A DNA stretch of 64,000 nt, from NCBI RefSeq assembly GCF_027594865.1, contig NZ_CP089391.1, forward strand, positions 5,982,501 through 6,046,500, given 5' to 3'. This DNA is from Bradyrhizobium xenonodulans. Its GTDB lineage: Bacteria > Pseudomonadota > Alphaproteobacteria > Rhizobiales > Xanthobacteraceae. A program made the translations under genes and the position numbers. Position 1 is the stretch's first letter; the number at the start of each line of letters is the position of its first letter. A model generated the notes under the pieces. That model saw only the letters and a list, made by a program, of their open reading frames with translations. It did not search any database and had not been told where the DNA came from. Positions 57,384 to 64,000 of this stretch are shown here, one piece after another.

Positions 57384-58247
57384 CTACTTTTTGCTCAACA
57401 GCGCTTGACCGGCGCGGATGCGCGTACCTTCGGCGATGCCGTCGCAGAACGAAAAATCGCCGGGCGCGAGGATGATGATGGTCGAGCCGTGCTCGAACCA
57501 GCCGAGCTCCTCGCCCTTGGTCACGTTGACGTCGCAGGGGAAATTGACCGGGCCCTTCGTCTGCGCGTTCAGCACCATGTCGAGGAAGTGCAGGCGGATG
57601 CTCGCAACCAGGATCGCGGCAACCGGCACGAGTGTCACCGCCTCGCCTGTCGACAAATGCGTGCGGATCACCGCGCGCTCGTTCTTGCAGAACAGCCGCT
57701 CGACCCGCTTCAGCGCGATCGGGTTGACGTTCCAGACGTCGCCATGGATCAGCGTGACGCGTTCGATATGCGCGTCAAACGGCGCATGGAAGCGGTGATA
57801 CATGCTCGAGGTCAGCCGCAGCGTGACGAAGGAGCCGTTGCGGTGCTGATCGACCAGCGCGGAATCGCCGAGCAAATCGAGCAGCGAATAGGGCGCGCCC
57901 TTGACCTGGAACAGCTCGGTGTCGGCGATCCGGCCATGGGCGCCGACGATGCCGTCCGAGGGGCTGGCGACAACGGATGGATCCGGATCAAAGGGGCGCA
58001 GGCCCGGCTTCAGCTCCCGGGTGAAGCAATCGTGCAGGCTCTTGAAGTGGGTCTTGCGCGCCTCCGACAGATCAAGGTCGGAGAACAGCTTCCACAGCGC
58101 GATCGAGGCGTCCCGCACCAGGGGATTCTCGATCTTGGAGAACCAGCCCATGAAGCGGGTCAGGGCCGCGCGGGGGATGCGGTTGGTCAACAGGAAGTTG
58201 AGGTCTTCCTGCTGGGTGAAAGAGGCGATGAGGGCTTTGACTGTCAT
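57384..58247 (-). CDS. psd: Phosphatidylserine decarboxylase
   Basis: A 287-residue class I-type enzyme that makes phosphatidylethanolamine at the inner membrane. Motifs: SPSDGIVGAHG (catalytic D98), MYHRFHAPFDAH (H151, H154), and the self-cleavage site HGST at 253-256 in FEHGSTIII, in place of the usual LGST; cleavage would create the pyruvoyl group at S255. The ATG at 58247 is embedded in a PHO box that extends to 58258. The gap to the divergent aminotransferase is only 35 bp. No pssA neighbour, although the window includes a phospholipid-type methyltransferase 3.5 kb away. Confidence 0.92.
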   Translation of the reverse strand: MTVKALIASFTQQEDLNFLLTNRIPRAALTRFMGWFSKIENPLVRDASIALWKLFSDLDLSEARKTHFKSLHDCFTRELKPGLRPFDPDPSVVASPSDGIVGAHGRIADTELFQVKGAPYSLLDLLGDSALVDQHRNGSFVTLRLTSSMYHRFHAPFDAHIERVTLIHGDVWNVNPIALKRVERLFCKNERAVIRTHLSTGEAVTLVPVAAILVASIRLHFLDMVLNAQTKGPVNFPCDVNVTKGEELGWFEHGSTIIILAPGDFSFCDGIAEGTRIRAGQALLSKK

Positions 58248-58258
58248 GAATCTGTCAG
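58241..58258. promoter_or_regulatory. PHO box (candidate PhoB binding site)
   Basis: CTGTCAT-GAAT-CTGTCAG matches the PHO box (CTGTCAT-N4-CTGTCAT) at 13 of 14 repeat positions with exact 11-bp spacing. It is oriented toward the aminotransferase gene, whose ATG lies 25 bp downstream, and a TATTAG -10-like box sits at 58266-58271. It overlaps the psd start codon. PhoB could activate the aminotransferase and block psd. Confidence 0.7.
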
Positions 58259-58282
58259 CTCACAGTATTAGCGCTTGTTGTC

Positions 58283-59947
58283 ATGGAAACGACACTCCCG
58301 ATTCTCTCATTTTCCGTGGCCGCCGCAGCGTCCGCTGCCGCCGTCCTCCCGAAGATCAAGGCGCGGGTCGAGTTGTCCCGCGCCAAGCATCGCTCGCTCG
58401 CCGGGCACTCCAAGATGTCGCGGCGGGTGGCAAAGCTGCTGCCGTTCTACGAGTTCGAGGGTGACAAATATTTCGGCTGCGACGGCGCGCCGGCGAATGT
58501 GGTGATGCAGCGCAAGGACGCCTTCTTCCGGCTCGCGCGAATCTACGCCGATCGCTACCCCAAGGGCCGCGCGATGACGAAGGAGGCGGCGGAGACGATC
58601 TCCGACCTGAACTTCACCGAGAGCTACCGCGTGCCGTTCCAGTTCTCGCGTCTCGTCCGCGAACATCTGGGCACCTCGACCTTCATGGAATCGTCGAGCG
58701 GCGTCACCGTCACCGATGTCGACGGCAACACCTCCTACGACCTCACGGGCTCCTACGGCGTCAACATCTTCGGCAACGACTTCTACAAGGAGTGCATCGA
58801 GGGCTCGGAGAAGCGGGCGCATGCGCTCGGCCCGGTGCTCGGCCCCTACCATCCCGTCATCCTCGAGAACGTGCAGCGGCTCCGCCAGATCTCGGGTCTC
58901 GACGAAGTCTCGTTCCACATGTCCGGCACCGAGGCCGTGATGCAGGCGGTGCGCCTGGCGCGCTACCACACCAAGCGCACGCATCTGGTTCGTTTCGCCG
59001 GCGCCTATCACGGCTGGTGGGGCGACGTGCAGCCCGGCGTCGGCAATCCGATCGCCGCGCACGAGACCTACACGCTCTCCGAGATGTCCGAGAAAACGCT
59101 GCACGTGCTGCGCACGCGGAAGGACATTGCCTGCGTGCTGGTCAATCCGCTGCAGGGTCTGCATCCGAACGGTAACGCGCCCGGCGATTCCTCGCTGGTC
59201 GATAGCTCCCGCGGCGGCAACTTCGATCGCGCGGCGTACACCGAATGGCTCAAGAAGCTGCGCGAAGTCTGCACCGAGCGCGGCATCGTGCTGATCTTCG
59301 ACGAGGTCTTCGTCGGCTTCCGTCTCGCTGCCGGCGGTGCCCAGGAATATTTCGGCGTCAAGGCCGACATGGTGACCTACGGCAAGAGCCTTGCCGGCGG
59401 CCTCCCGGTCGGCGTTGTCTGCGGCAAGAAGGAGCTCATGCGCCGCTTCCGCGACGACCGCCCCGCCGACATCTGTTTCGCCCGCGGCACCTTCAACTCG
59501 CATCCCTACGTCATGACGGCGATGGACGAGTTCCTGAGTCGGCTCGCCAGCCCGAACTTCCGCGCCATCTATGACGGCCTGGATGCGACCTGGAACGGCC
59601 GCGTCCAGAAGCTCAACCAGATGATGACCGACGCCAAGCTGCCGGTGCAGTTCGCCAACTTCTCGTCGATCTGGACGGTGAAATACACCACCCCGTCCCG
59701 CTACAACTGGATGCTGCAATATTATCTGCGCGCCGAAGGCCTGTCGCTGAGCTGGGTCGGCACCGGACGGCTGATCTTCAGCCTGAACTACACCGACGCC
59801 GACTTCACCGAGGTCGCCGAGCGTTTCGTCCGCGCCGCCGAAAAGATGAAGGCCGACGGCTTCTGGTGGCACGACGGCGTGCTCACCAACAAGCAGATCA
59901 AGCGGCAGATCCTGAAAGAGATGCTGGCCAAGCGTTTTGGCCGCTGA
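58283..59947 (+). CDS. Class III PLP-dependent aminotransferase, long form
   Basis: A 554-residue protein of the glutamate-1-semialdehyde aminomutase/ornithine aminotransferase fold. The catalytic part starts near residue 130 and has HMSGTEAVMQAVRLARYHTK (PLP phosphate loop), AYHGWWGD, IFDEVFVGFR (D340) and K368 in VTYGKSLAGGLPVG. The extra N-terminal 130 residues include a hydrophobic first 20 (FSVAAAASAAAVL) and a conserved-looking YEFEGDKYFGCDGAP block, absent from ordinary GSA aminomutase. It is too distant for haem synthesis. The substrate is unknown. It is divergent from psd, with a PHO box in front. The ATG is 5-10 nt from the likely transcription start, so translation may be nearly leaderless. 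Confidence 0.85.
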   Translation: METTLPILSFSVAAAASAAAVLPKIKARVELSRAKHRSLAGHSKMSRRVAKLLPFYEFEGDKYFGCDGAPANVVMQRKDAFFRLARIYADRYPKGRAMTKEAAETISDLNFTESYRVPFQFSRLVREHLGTSTFMESSSGVTVTDVDGNTSYDLTGSYGVNIFGNDFYKECIEGSEKRAHALGPVLGPYHPVILENVQRLRQISGLDEVSFHMSGTEAVMQAVRLARYHTKRTHLVRFAGAYHGWWGDVQPGVGNPIAAHETYTLSEMSEKTLHVLRTRKDIACVLVNPLQGLHPNGNAPGDSSLVDSSRGGNFDRAAYTEWLKKLREVCTERGIVLIFDEVFVGFRLAAGGAQEYFGVKADMVTYGKSLAGGLPVGVVCGKKELMRRFRDDRPADICFARGTFNSHPYVMTAMDEFLSRLASPNFRAIYDGLDATWNGRVQKLNQMMTDAKLPVQFANFSSIWTVKYTTPSRYNWMLQYYLRAEGLSLSWVGTGRLIFSLNYTDADFTEVAERFVRAAEKMKADGFWWHDGVLTNKQIKRQILKEMLAKRFGR

Positions 59948-60033
59948 GGCCGACACGGACACTGCTCTTCCGTCCCCTCGCGCGCGGCGAGTGCATCGCT
60001 CTTGGAAAAAGCTTGGCGAAGAGTTCGCTCGCG

Positions 60034-60148
60034 GCCATCCTTCGAGACGCCCGCCTTTGGAGGGCTCCTCAGGATGAGGACTGGCTTCGCGGGAAAATCC
60101 TTGACCCTCATGGTGAGGAGCCCGCGATAGCGGGCGTCTCGAACCATG
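60034..60148. repeat. Family D repeat, copy 2 (two inverted arms)
   Basis: The first arm CATCCTTCGAGACGCCCGCC continues to GGCTCCTCAGGATGAGG. The second arm CCCTCATGGTGAGGAGCCCG continues to CGGGCGTCTCGAACCATG, which is the approximate inverse of the first. Confidence 0.75.
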
Positions 60149-60194
60149 CAGGCCGAGTTCGTCCGGCATCATAGGCGAAGCAGCCCCCAAGACG

Positions 60195-60223
60195 TGGATG
60201 CCCGGCACGAAGCCGGGCATGAC
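60195..60223. repeat. Family A hairpin, partial copy 5
   Basis: TGGATGCCCGGC-ACGAA-GCCGGGCATGAC, the second hairpin of family A alone, 42 bp before the 3' end of the Mpo1-like gene. Confidence 0.6.
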
Positions 60224-60264
60224 GCAACCATCAGACATCGGAGTGTTCAGTGAGACCGGCGCGC

Positions 60265-60924
60265 TCAGGCGTGCTGCTCTTCGAGCGTGGGTTCGTCGAT
60301 GAAGCCCAGCGTGTGCTCGGGGTTGAGGTGCAGGCCGGGGTCCATCAGTTCGCCGCGCATCAGAGCGAGCGGAGCATTACGATAGAGCATCAGGTCGTGG
60401 AACGGGTCGGTCAGGATCTTGGTCATCCAGACGAGGCCGGTCTCGACGTCGCGGATGAAGAACAGGTGCACGGTGCGGAACAAGAGACCGCCGCCACCGA
60501 TCACCAGCCAGATCTTGGCGACCTGCCGCATGAAGTCGGTCGCGGAAGCCCAGGGCGTGAACAGGCCGAACAGCGTGGGGTCGACGAACAGCACCAGCGG
60601 CGATGCCGCCCAGATCGCCATCAGCACGACCTTGCGCTGAAGGTTGTAGCCGACCTTGATGTCTTCCTTGTACTCGTGCGTCGCCTGGTTGATGTGGTCG
60701 TAATCGTGCGGCTCGAAGAAGAAGTGACCGGCCTGGCGCGAGGTCATCGAGACCAGCCAGCCGACCAGGGCGGAGATCATGGGATCGACGAACAGCCAGA
60801 CATAGGCGAAGAGAAAGCTCAGCGCGCTGACGAAGTGCAGGCTCTGATTGATGCGGCTGTGGTGATAGTAGCGATGGTCGTCCCAGCGCTGGATCCGCAG
60901 CTGCTCGAGATAATTCTTGATCAT
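60265..60924 (-). CDS. Mpo1-like (DUF962-type) membrane protein
   Basis: A 219-residue protein with four or five membrane segments (about 31-45, 48-60, 97-114, 138-156). Residues 19-30 read YYHHSRINQSLH, an H-x3-N-x3-H pattern (H22, N26, H30) with the same spacing as the YHHNPKN.LIH box of yeast Mpo1. GHFFFE at 66-71 matches the family GHxxFE box. Further histidines (H73, H77, H83) could bind iron. Mpo1 is an iron-dependent dioxygenase of 2-hydroxy fatty acids. Start: ATG at 60924 behind GGGGGAG; the open frame to 61038 adds no family sequence. Downstream of the methyltransferase gene. Confidence 0.65.
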   Translation of the reverse strand: MIKNYLEQLRIQRWDDHRYYHHSRINQSLHFVSALSFLFAYVWLFVDPMISALVGWLVSMTSRQAGHFFFEPHDYDHINQATHEYKEDIKVGYNLQRKVVLMAIWAASPLVLFVDPTLFGLFTPWASATDFMRQVAKIWLVIGGGGLLFRTVHLFFIRDVETGLVWMTKILTDPFHDLMLYRNAPLALMRGELMDPGLHLNPEHTLGFIDEPTLEEQHA

Positions 60925-60979
60925 GCTCTCCCCCAAAATGCTTTCGGGTTCAGGATTTACAGGGATTCGATGTAGGCCG

Positions 60980-61012
60980 TGTGACATCATCATTTTGTCA
61001 TGTGACGATGTG
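60980..61012. promoter_or_regulatory. TGTGACRT direct repeat upstream of the Mpo1-like gene
   Basis: TGTGACATCATC (60980) and TGTGACGATGTG (61001) are spaced 21 bp, in the 126-bp gap between the methyltransferase and Mpo1-like genes. A palindromic TGTGACGTCACA lies upstream of the GT4 gene at 62892. A shared regulator is possible. Confidence 0.35.
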
Positions 61013-61050
61013 CAGCGGCGCGATGACGCACGCGACACGTGAGCTTCAGG

Positions 61051-61740
61051 TCAGGCTGCCTTGGCGATGTCGACCTTGCGGAAGCGCACCAGTGAGAAAT
61101 GGCCGAACGGCGGAATCAGGCGACGCTCGGCGAGCTCGATGCCGCTCGCGCCCGAGAGCCACTTGGCGTAGCGCGACCAGGCGAACTCGGCGGTGCGGAA
61201 GCCGAGCGGACGCACCACCGGCTGGAGCTTCTGCTCGATGAAGCGGCGCATGCCGGTGTCGGCGCTGACGCGGGTGAGGATGATCAGCTCGCCGCCCGGA
61301 CGCAGCACGCGGGCGAATTCGTCGAGCGCCGTCTCCGGGTTCGGTACGGCGGTGACGACATACTGCGCCATCACGACGTCGAAGGAATTGTCGGGGAATT
61401 CGAGCTTCTCGGCATCCATCACCGCGAGGCCCTCGACGTTCTTCAGATTGCCCTCGCTGACGCGGCGGCGCGCCTTGTCGAGCATCGCCTCCGAAATGTC
61501 GGTGCCGAAGATGCGCAGGTTCGGCGCATAGAGCGGCAGCGAGATGCCGGTGCCGACGCCGACCTCGAGCACGCGCCCGCCGATCTTGTTGGTGGCCGCG
61601 ATCGCGGCCTGCCGGCCCTTGGCGAACACACCGCCGAACACGAGATCGTAGACGGGGGCCCAGCGGTCATAGGCCTGCTCGACCGTGCCGCGGGTGAGGT
61701 CAAGCTGCTGGGTGCCGTCAAGGTTCATGATCTTAGCCAT
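61051..61740 (-). CDS. SAM-dependent methyltransferase, probably phosphatidylethanolamine N-methyltransferase type
   Basis: A 229-residue soluble methyltransferase. YDRWAPVYDLVFGGVFAKGR (24-43) and EVGVGTGISLPLY (59-71, SAM motif I) are the pattern of the UbiE-like (Rhodobacter-type) PmtA enzymes that methylate phosphatidylethanolamine toward phosphatidylcholine. MDAEKLEFPDNSFDVVMAQY and the C-terminal GHFSLVRFRK complete the fold. A ubiquinone or other small-molecule methylase cannot be excluded. The start may be ATG 61740 or 61728. It follows the GT4 gene by 35 bp, so the two are probably co-transcribed. Confidence 0.75.
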   Translation of the reverse strand: MAKIMNLDGTQQLDLTRGTVEQAYDRWAPVYDLVFGGVFAKGRQAAIAATNKIGGRVLEVGVGTGISLPLYAPNLRIFGTDISEAMLDKARRRVSEGNLKNVEGLAVMDAEKLEFPDNSFDVVMAQYVVTAVPNPETALDEFARVLRPGGELIILTRVSADTGMRRFIEQKLQPVVRPLGFRTAEFAWSRYAKWLSGASGIELAERRLIPPFGHFSLVRFRKVDIAKAA

Positions 61741-61775
61741 CGATGAGGTTCTCGCTGTGGTTCAAACAAAAAGGG

Positions 61776-62828
61776 TCAACCGCGCACCGGCCGCCGCGCC
61801 ATGCGAGGCGAGGCACGCAGGACGCGACTGGGCTGAAGTGAGGTGAGATTGCCGACGAACTGGCGCGCGCTGTTCTCCCAGGAGCGCTCCAGCGCGAAGT
61901 TGCGGCAGGTCTCGCGCGACATGGTGAGTGCGCGCAGGCACGCGGTACGCAGATCATGGTCGATCGCGCCGATCGGGTGATCGGCGATGACGTCCTTCGG
62001 GCCCGTCACCGGAAACGCCGCAACCGGCGTGCCGCAAGCGAGCGCCTCGAGCTGCACGACGCCGAAGGTGTCGGTCAGGCTGGGAAACACGAACACGTCG
62101 GCGGCGGCGAGATGCGCAGTGAGATCCGCGCCCTTCTTCTCGCCGAGGAAGACGACATCGGGGTATTTCTTTTCGAGCGCCGCCTTCTGCGGGCCGTCGC
62201 CGACGACGACCTTGGTGCCGGGCAAATCGAGCGAGAGGAACGCTTCGAGGTTTTTCTCCACGGCGACGCGGCCCATGGTCATGAAGATCGGACCGGGCAG
62301 ATCGAGCTTGGCCGGATGATCCGGGTGGAACAGCTCGGTGTTGACGCCGCGCGTCCAGAAGCCGAGCCGCTTGAAGCCGCGCTCGGACAGCTCCTGCCGC
62401 AGCGAGGGCGTCGCCACCATGGTCATGGCGGCGGCATCGTGGAAGTGGCGCAGCACGGCATAGCCGACGCTCGCGGGGATACCGGTTCGCACCGAGACGT
62501 ATTCCGGAAAGCGCGTCGTATAGGACGTCGTGAAGGCGAGCCCGTTGCGGCGGCAATAAGCGCGCGCGGCCCAGCCGATCGGGCCTTCGGTCGCAATGTG
62601 CAACGCTTCCGGCGCCGCCTTCTCGATCCGCCGCGCGATCTCCTTGCGGCTCGGCAGCGCGATACGCAGGCCCGGATAGGTCGGCAGCGGCCAGGACGGA
62701 AAGCCGTCCGGGGTCAGGAAGTCGATCTCGACATCGAGGGCCTTGGCCGCGTTCGCCAGCGAGGTCAGCGTCCGGACCACACCGTTGACCTGCGGATGCC
62801 AGGCGTCGGTCGCGATTAATACCCGCAT
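61776..62828 (-). CDS. GT4 glycosyltransferase, possibly lipid-directed
   Basis: A 350-residue GT-B enzyme. N-terminal MRVLIATDAWHPQVNGVVRT is the acceptor-domain start seen in SqdX/MgtA-type lipid and mannosyl transferases. The donor domain has TMGRVAVEKNLEAFL, PSLTDTFGVVQLEALACGTP (the conserved E-x7-E region) and ERSWENSARQF. Rhizobia and Agrobacterium use GT4 enzymes to make glycolipids when phosphate is short; that link is inference here. The ATG at 62828 is chosen over the open frame to 62873 because it opens the GT fold directly. Downstream: the methyltransferase, 35 bp away. Confidence 0.85.
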   Translation of the reverse strand: MRVLIATDAWHPQVNGVVRTLTSLANAAKALDVEIDFLTPDGFPSWPLPTYPGLRIALPSRKEIARRIEKAAPEALHIATEGPIGWAARAYCRRNGLAFTTSYTTRFPEYVSVRTGIPASVGYAVLRHFHDAAAMTMVATPSLRQELSERGFKRLGFWTRGVNTELFHPDHPAKLDLPGPIFMTMGRVAVEKNLEAFLSLDLPGTKVVVGDGPQKAALEKKYPDVVFLGEKKGADLTAHLAAADVFVFPSLTDTFGVVQLEALACGTPVAAFPVTGPKDVIADHPIGAIDHDLRTACLRALTMSRETCRNFALERSWENSARQFVGNLTSLQPSRVLRASPRMARRPVRG

Positions 62829-62891
62829 GGGGAAATCCCGAGAGTTTGATGATTCTCGGTTTACGACCATCAACGAAGGATATTTCAGGCG

Positions 62892-62903
62892 TGTGACGTC
62901 ACA
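62892..62903. promoter_or_regulatory. TGTGACGTCACA palindrome upstream of the GT4 gene
   Basis: A perfect 12-bp palindrome 64 bp before the GT4 start codon on the opposite strand. It shares TGTGAC(A/G)T with the elements upstream of the Mpo1-like gene. Regulator unknown. Confidence 0.35.
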
Positions 62904-62954
62904 GAAGTGTCGGCCCGCTGTTTTGTTCGTTAACGGACCCCTGCGGCCACGAAA

Positions 62955-62972
62955 CTGTCATGAAACAATCCT
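62955..62972 (+). promoter_or_regulatory. Weak PHO-box-like element
   Basis: CTGTCAT-GAAA-CAATCCT: the first half-site is perfect and the second matches 4 of 7. It lies in the gap between the divergent GT4 and L,D-transpeptidase genes, oriented toward the latter. Only suggestive. Confidence 0.25.
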
Positions 62973-63104
62973 TGCCGCCATGAAACCGTTTTCGGTTTTC
63001 CGCGCAAACGTCCCGAAACTTCTTTCCGTTAGTGATCCAGGCAACAGAGCACCGCAACGGTGCCGCGGTGGTCATTGAAACACCGAGCAAACAGGGGCGA
63101 TCAC

Positions 63105-63821
63105 ATGTTCAATCTGGATACTTTCAGGAATTATTCGCGCGCCGTTGCCTTCGGTGCAGTTGCGGTCTCCGCGATCGCGTTCGCAGGTGCAGCCGAGGCG
63201 GCGCCGGTGCAGCTCTTCCCGTTCTTCCAGCCGCTGCCGCCGATGACCGCGCCGCAGCCGATGCAGCCCTATCAGCCCTATCAGGCGCCGACCTATCAGA
63301 CCGAGCCGTCCGAGGACCAGGATGCGGTCGAGATGCCGGCGCGCTTCCGCCGCCAGACCGTCTCCTACGCGACGCGCGAAGCGCCGGGCACCATCATCAT
63401 CGATACGCCGAACACCTATCTCTATTACGTGCTCGGCAACGGCCAGGCGCTGCGCTACGGCATCGGCGTCGGCCGCGACGGCTTCACCTGGTCCGGCGTC
63501 CAGTCCGTGACCCGCAAGGCCGAATGGCCGGCCTGGACTCCGCCGCCGGAGATGATTGCCCGCCAGCCCTATCTGCCGCGCCACATGGCCGGCGGCCCGG
63601 GCAACCCGTTAGGCGCCCGCGCCATGTATCTCGGCGGCACCATCTACCGCATCCACGGCACCAACGCCCCCGACACCATCGGCAAGCGCGTCTCGTCCGG
63701 CTGTATCCGCCTGACCAACGACGACGTCTCGGACCTCTATTCCCGCGTCAACGTCGGCACCAAGGTGATCGTGCTGCCGATGACGGAGCGCCGCGCGGAT
63801 CTCGGAGCTGCGACGCGCTGA
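63105..63821 (+). CDS. L,D-transpeptidase (YkuD domain)
   Basis: A 238-residue exported enzyme. The signal peptide (AVAFGAVAVSAIAFAGAAEA) ends near residue 32, followed by a Pro/Gln/Tyr-rich linker (about 38-70). The YkuD domain carries YRIHGTN (H184, G185) and the catalytic cysteine motif VSSGCIRL (C200). It forms 3-3 crosslinks in peptidoglycan or anchors lipoproteins. ATG 63105 has an AGGGGCG site upstream. It is followed by a strong terminator. Confidence 0.93.
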   Translation: MFNLDTFRNYSRAVAFGAVAVSAIAFAGAAEAAPVQLFPFFQPLPPMTAPQPMQPYQPYQAPTYQTEPSEDQDAVEMPARFRRQTVSYATREAPGTIIIDTPNTYLYYVLGNGQALRYGIGVGRDGFTWSGVQSVTRKAEWPAWTPPPEMIARQPYLPRHMAGGPGNPLGARAMYLGGTIYRIHGTNAPDTIGKRVSSGCIRLTNDDVSDLYSRVNVGTKVIVLPMTERRADLGAATR

Positions 63822-63841
63822 GCGACAGGACATTGTGACGC

Positions 63842-63872
63842 AAACGGCCCCGGAACCCACCGGGGCCGTTTT
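63842..63872 (+). terminator. Rho-independent terminator after the L,D-transpeptidase
   Basis: AACGGCCCCGG (63843-63853) pairs with CCGGGGCCGTT (63860-63870), with a short loop and a TTTT tail, 21 bp past the stop codon. Confidence 0.9.
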
Positions 63873-63932
63873 CGTTTGCCCTCAGCATCTCGACGCGCGC
63901 GTGTTGCGGCGCGATCCCCGATGGAGGCGCCG

Positions 63933-64000
63933 ATGCAATCACGCCTGCAAACCTCGCCAAGCCCATGGCTGCGCACGATCGCAGCCGCCGGAGCATTGAC
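63933..64000 (+). CDS. Start of an exported or membrane protein, cut by the window edge
   Basis: An ATG at 63933 with GGAGG exactly 5 nt upstream opens MQSRLQTSPSPWLRTIAAAG and continues to the edge. The N-terminus resembles a signal peptide or first membrane segment. Too short to identify. Confidence 0.4.
   Translation, partial: MQSRLQTSPSPWLRTIAAAGAL

Larger units (their letters stand above)
59948..60264. other. Gap between convergent aminotransferase and Mpo1-like genes
   Basis: No gene. The 317 bp hold the two-armed family D repeat (60034-60148) and a short family A hairpin (60195-60223). Confidence 0.7.

Overview
The window reads as a chromosomal segment of a high-GC alphaproteobacterium, most likely Bradyrhizobium or a close relative. 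The evidence is the protein sequences, the complete alphaproteobacterial-style dcw cluster and the many short palindromic repeats of types common in Bradyrhizobiaceae. No tRNA or CRISPR array was seen; the one confident RNA gene is RNase P RNA (rnpB, about 35766-36190).

Left edge (1-1300): a truncated P-loop ATPase on the minus strand and a solitary IS1-like transposase look like the end of an accessory segment. Then come a lone Flp-type pilin, prmA, a 59-residue unannotated-type protein, an aminopeptidase P and a Bcr/CflA-type exporter.

Core block (6766-32638, all minus strand): transcription runs from high to low coordinate: rsmH-ftsL-ftsI-murE-murF-mraY-murD-ftsW-murG-murC-murB-ddl-ftsQ-ftsA-ftsZ, then lpxC, bamD, recN and ligA. 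This is the whole peptidoglycan-precursor and divisome cluster followed by lipid A, outer-membrane assembly and DNA repair genes. Several junctions overlap by 1-4 bp. Two junctions (murG/ftsW and ftsW/murD) carry dispersed palindromic repeats. No mraZ is present in front of rsmH. A peptidoglycan amidase is divergent from the cluster.

Middle (34007-51266): an ECF42-type sigma factor with its YCII/DGPF partner, rnpB, an alpha/beta hydrolase, a DUF983 protein divergent from a MocR-type regulator with direct-repeat operator candidates, a TauE/SafE permease, an O-antigen-ligase-like protein, MATE and ABC exporters, an intact IS481-family element inserted exactly into the loop of a palindromic repeat, an EmrAB-type pump with a divergent TetR gene and a clear TetR operator, and a small DUF6665-like protein.

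Right part (51268-64000): envelope and lipid genes. There is an extensin-like lipoprotein, a 27-residue membrane peptide, two divergent DUF2147 paralogues sharing an extra N-terminal module, and a FecR-domain secreted protein. Then comes a probable lipid locus: psd, a long class III aminotransferase, an Mpo1-like membrane protein, a phospholipid-type methyltransferase and a GT4 glycosyltransferase, followed by an L,D-transpeptidase. A 13/14 match to the PHO box lies in the 35-bp psd/aminotransferase divergent gap and overlaps the psd start codon. This suggests a phosphate-responsive membrane-lipid locus and is the most interesting signal in the window.
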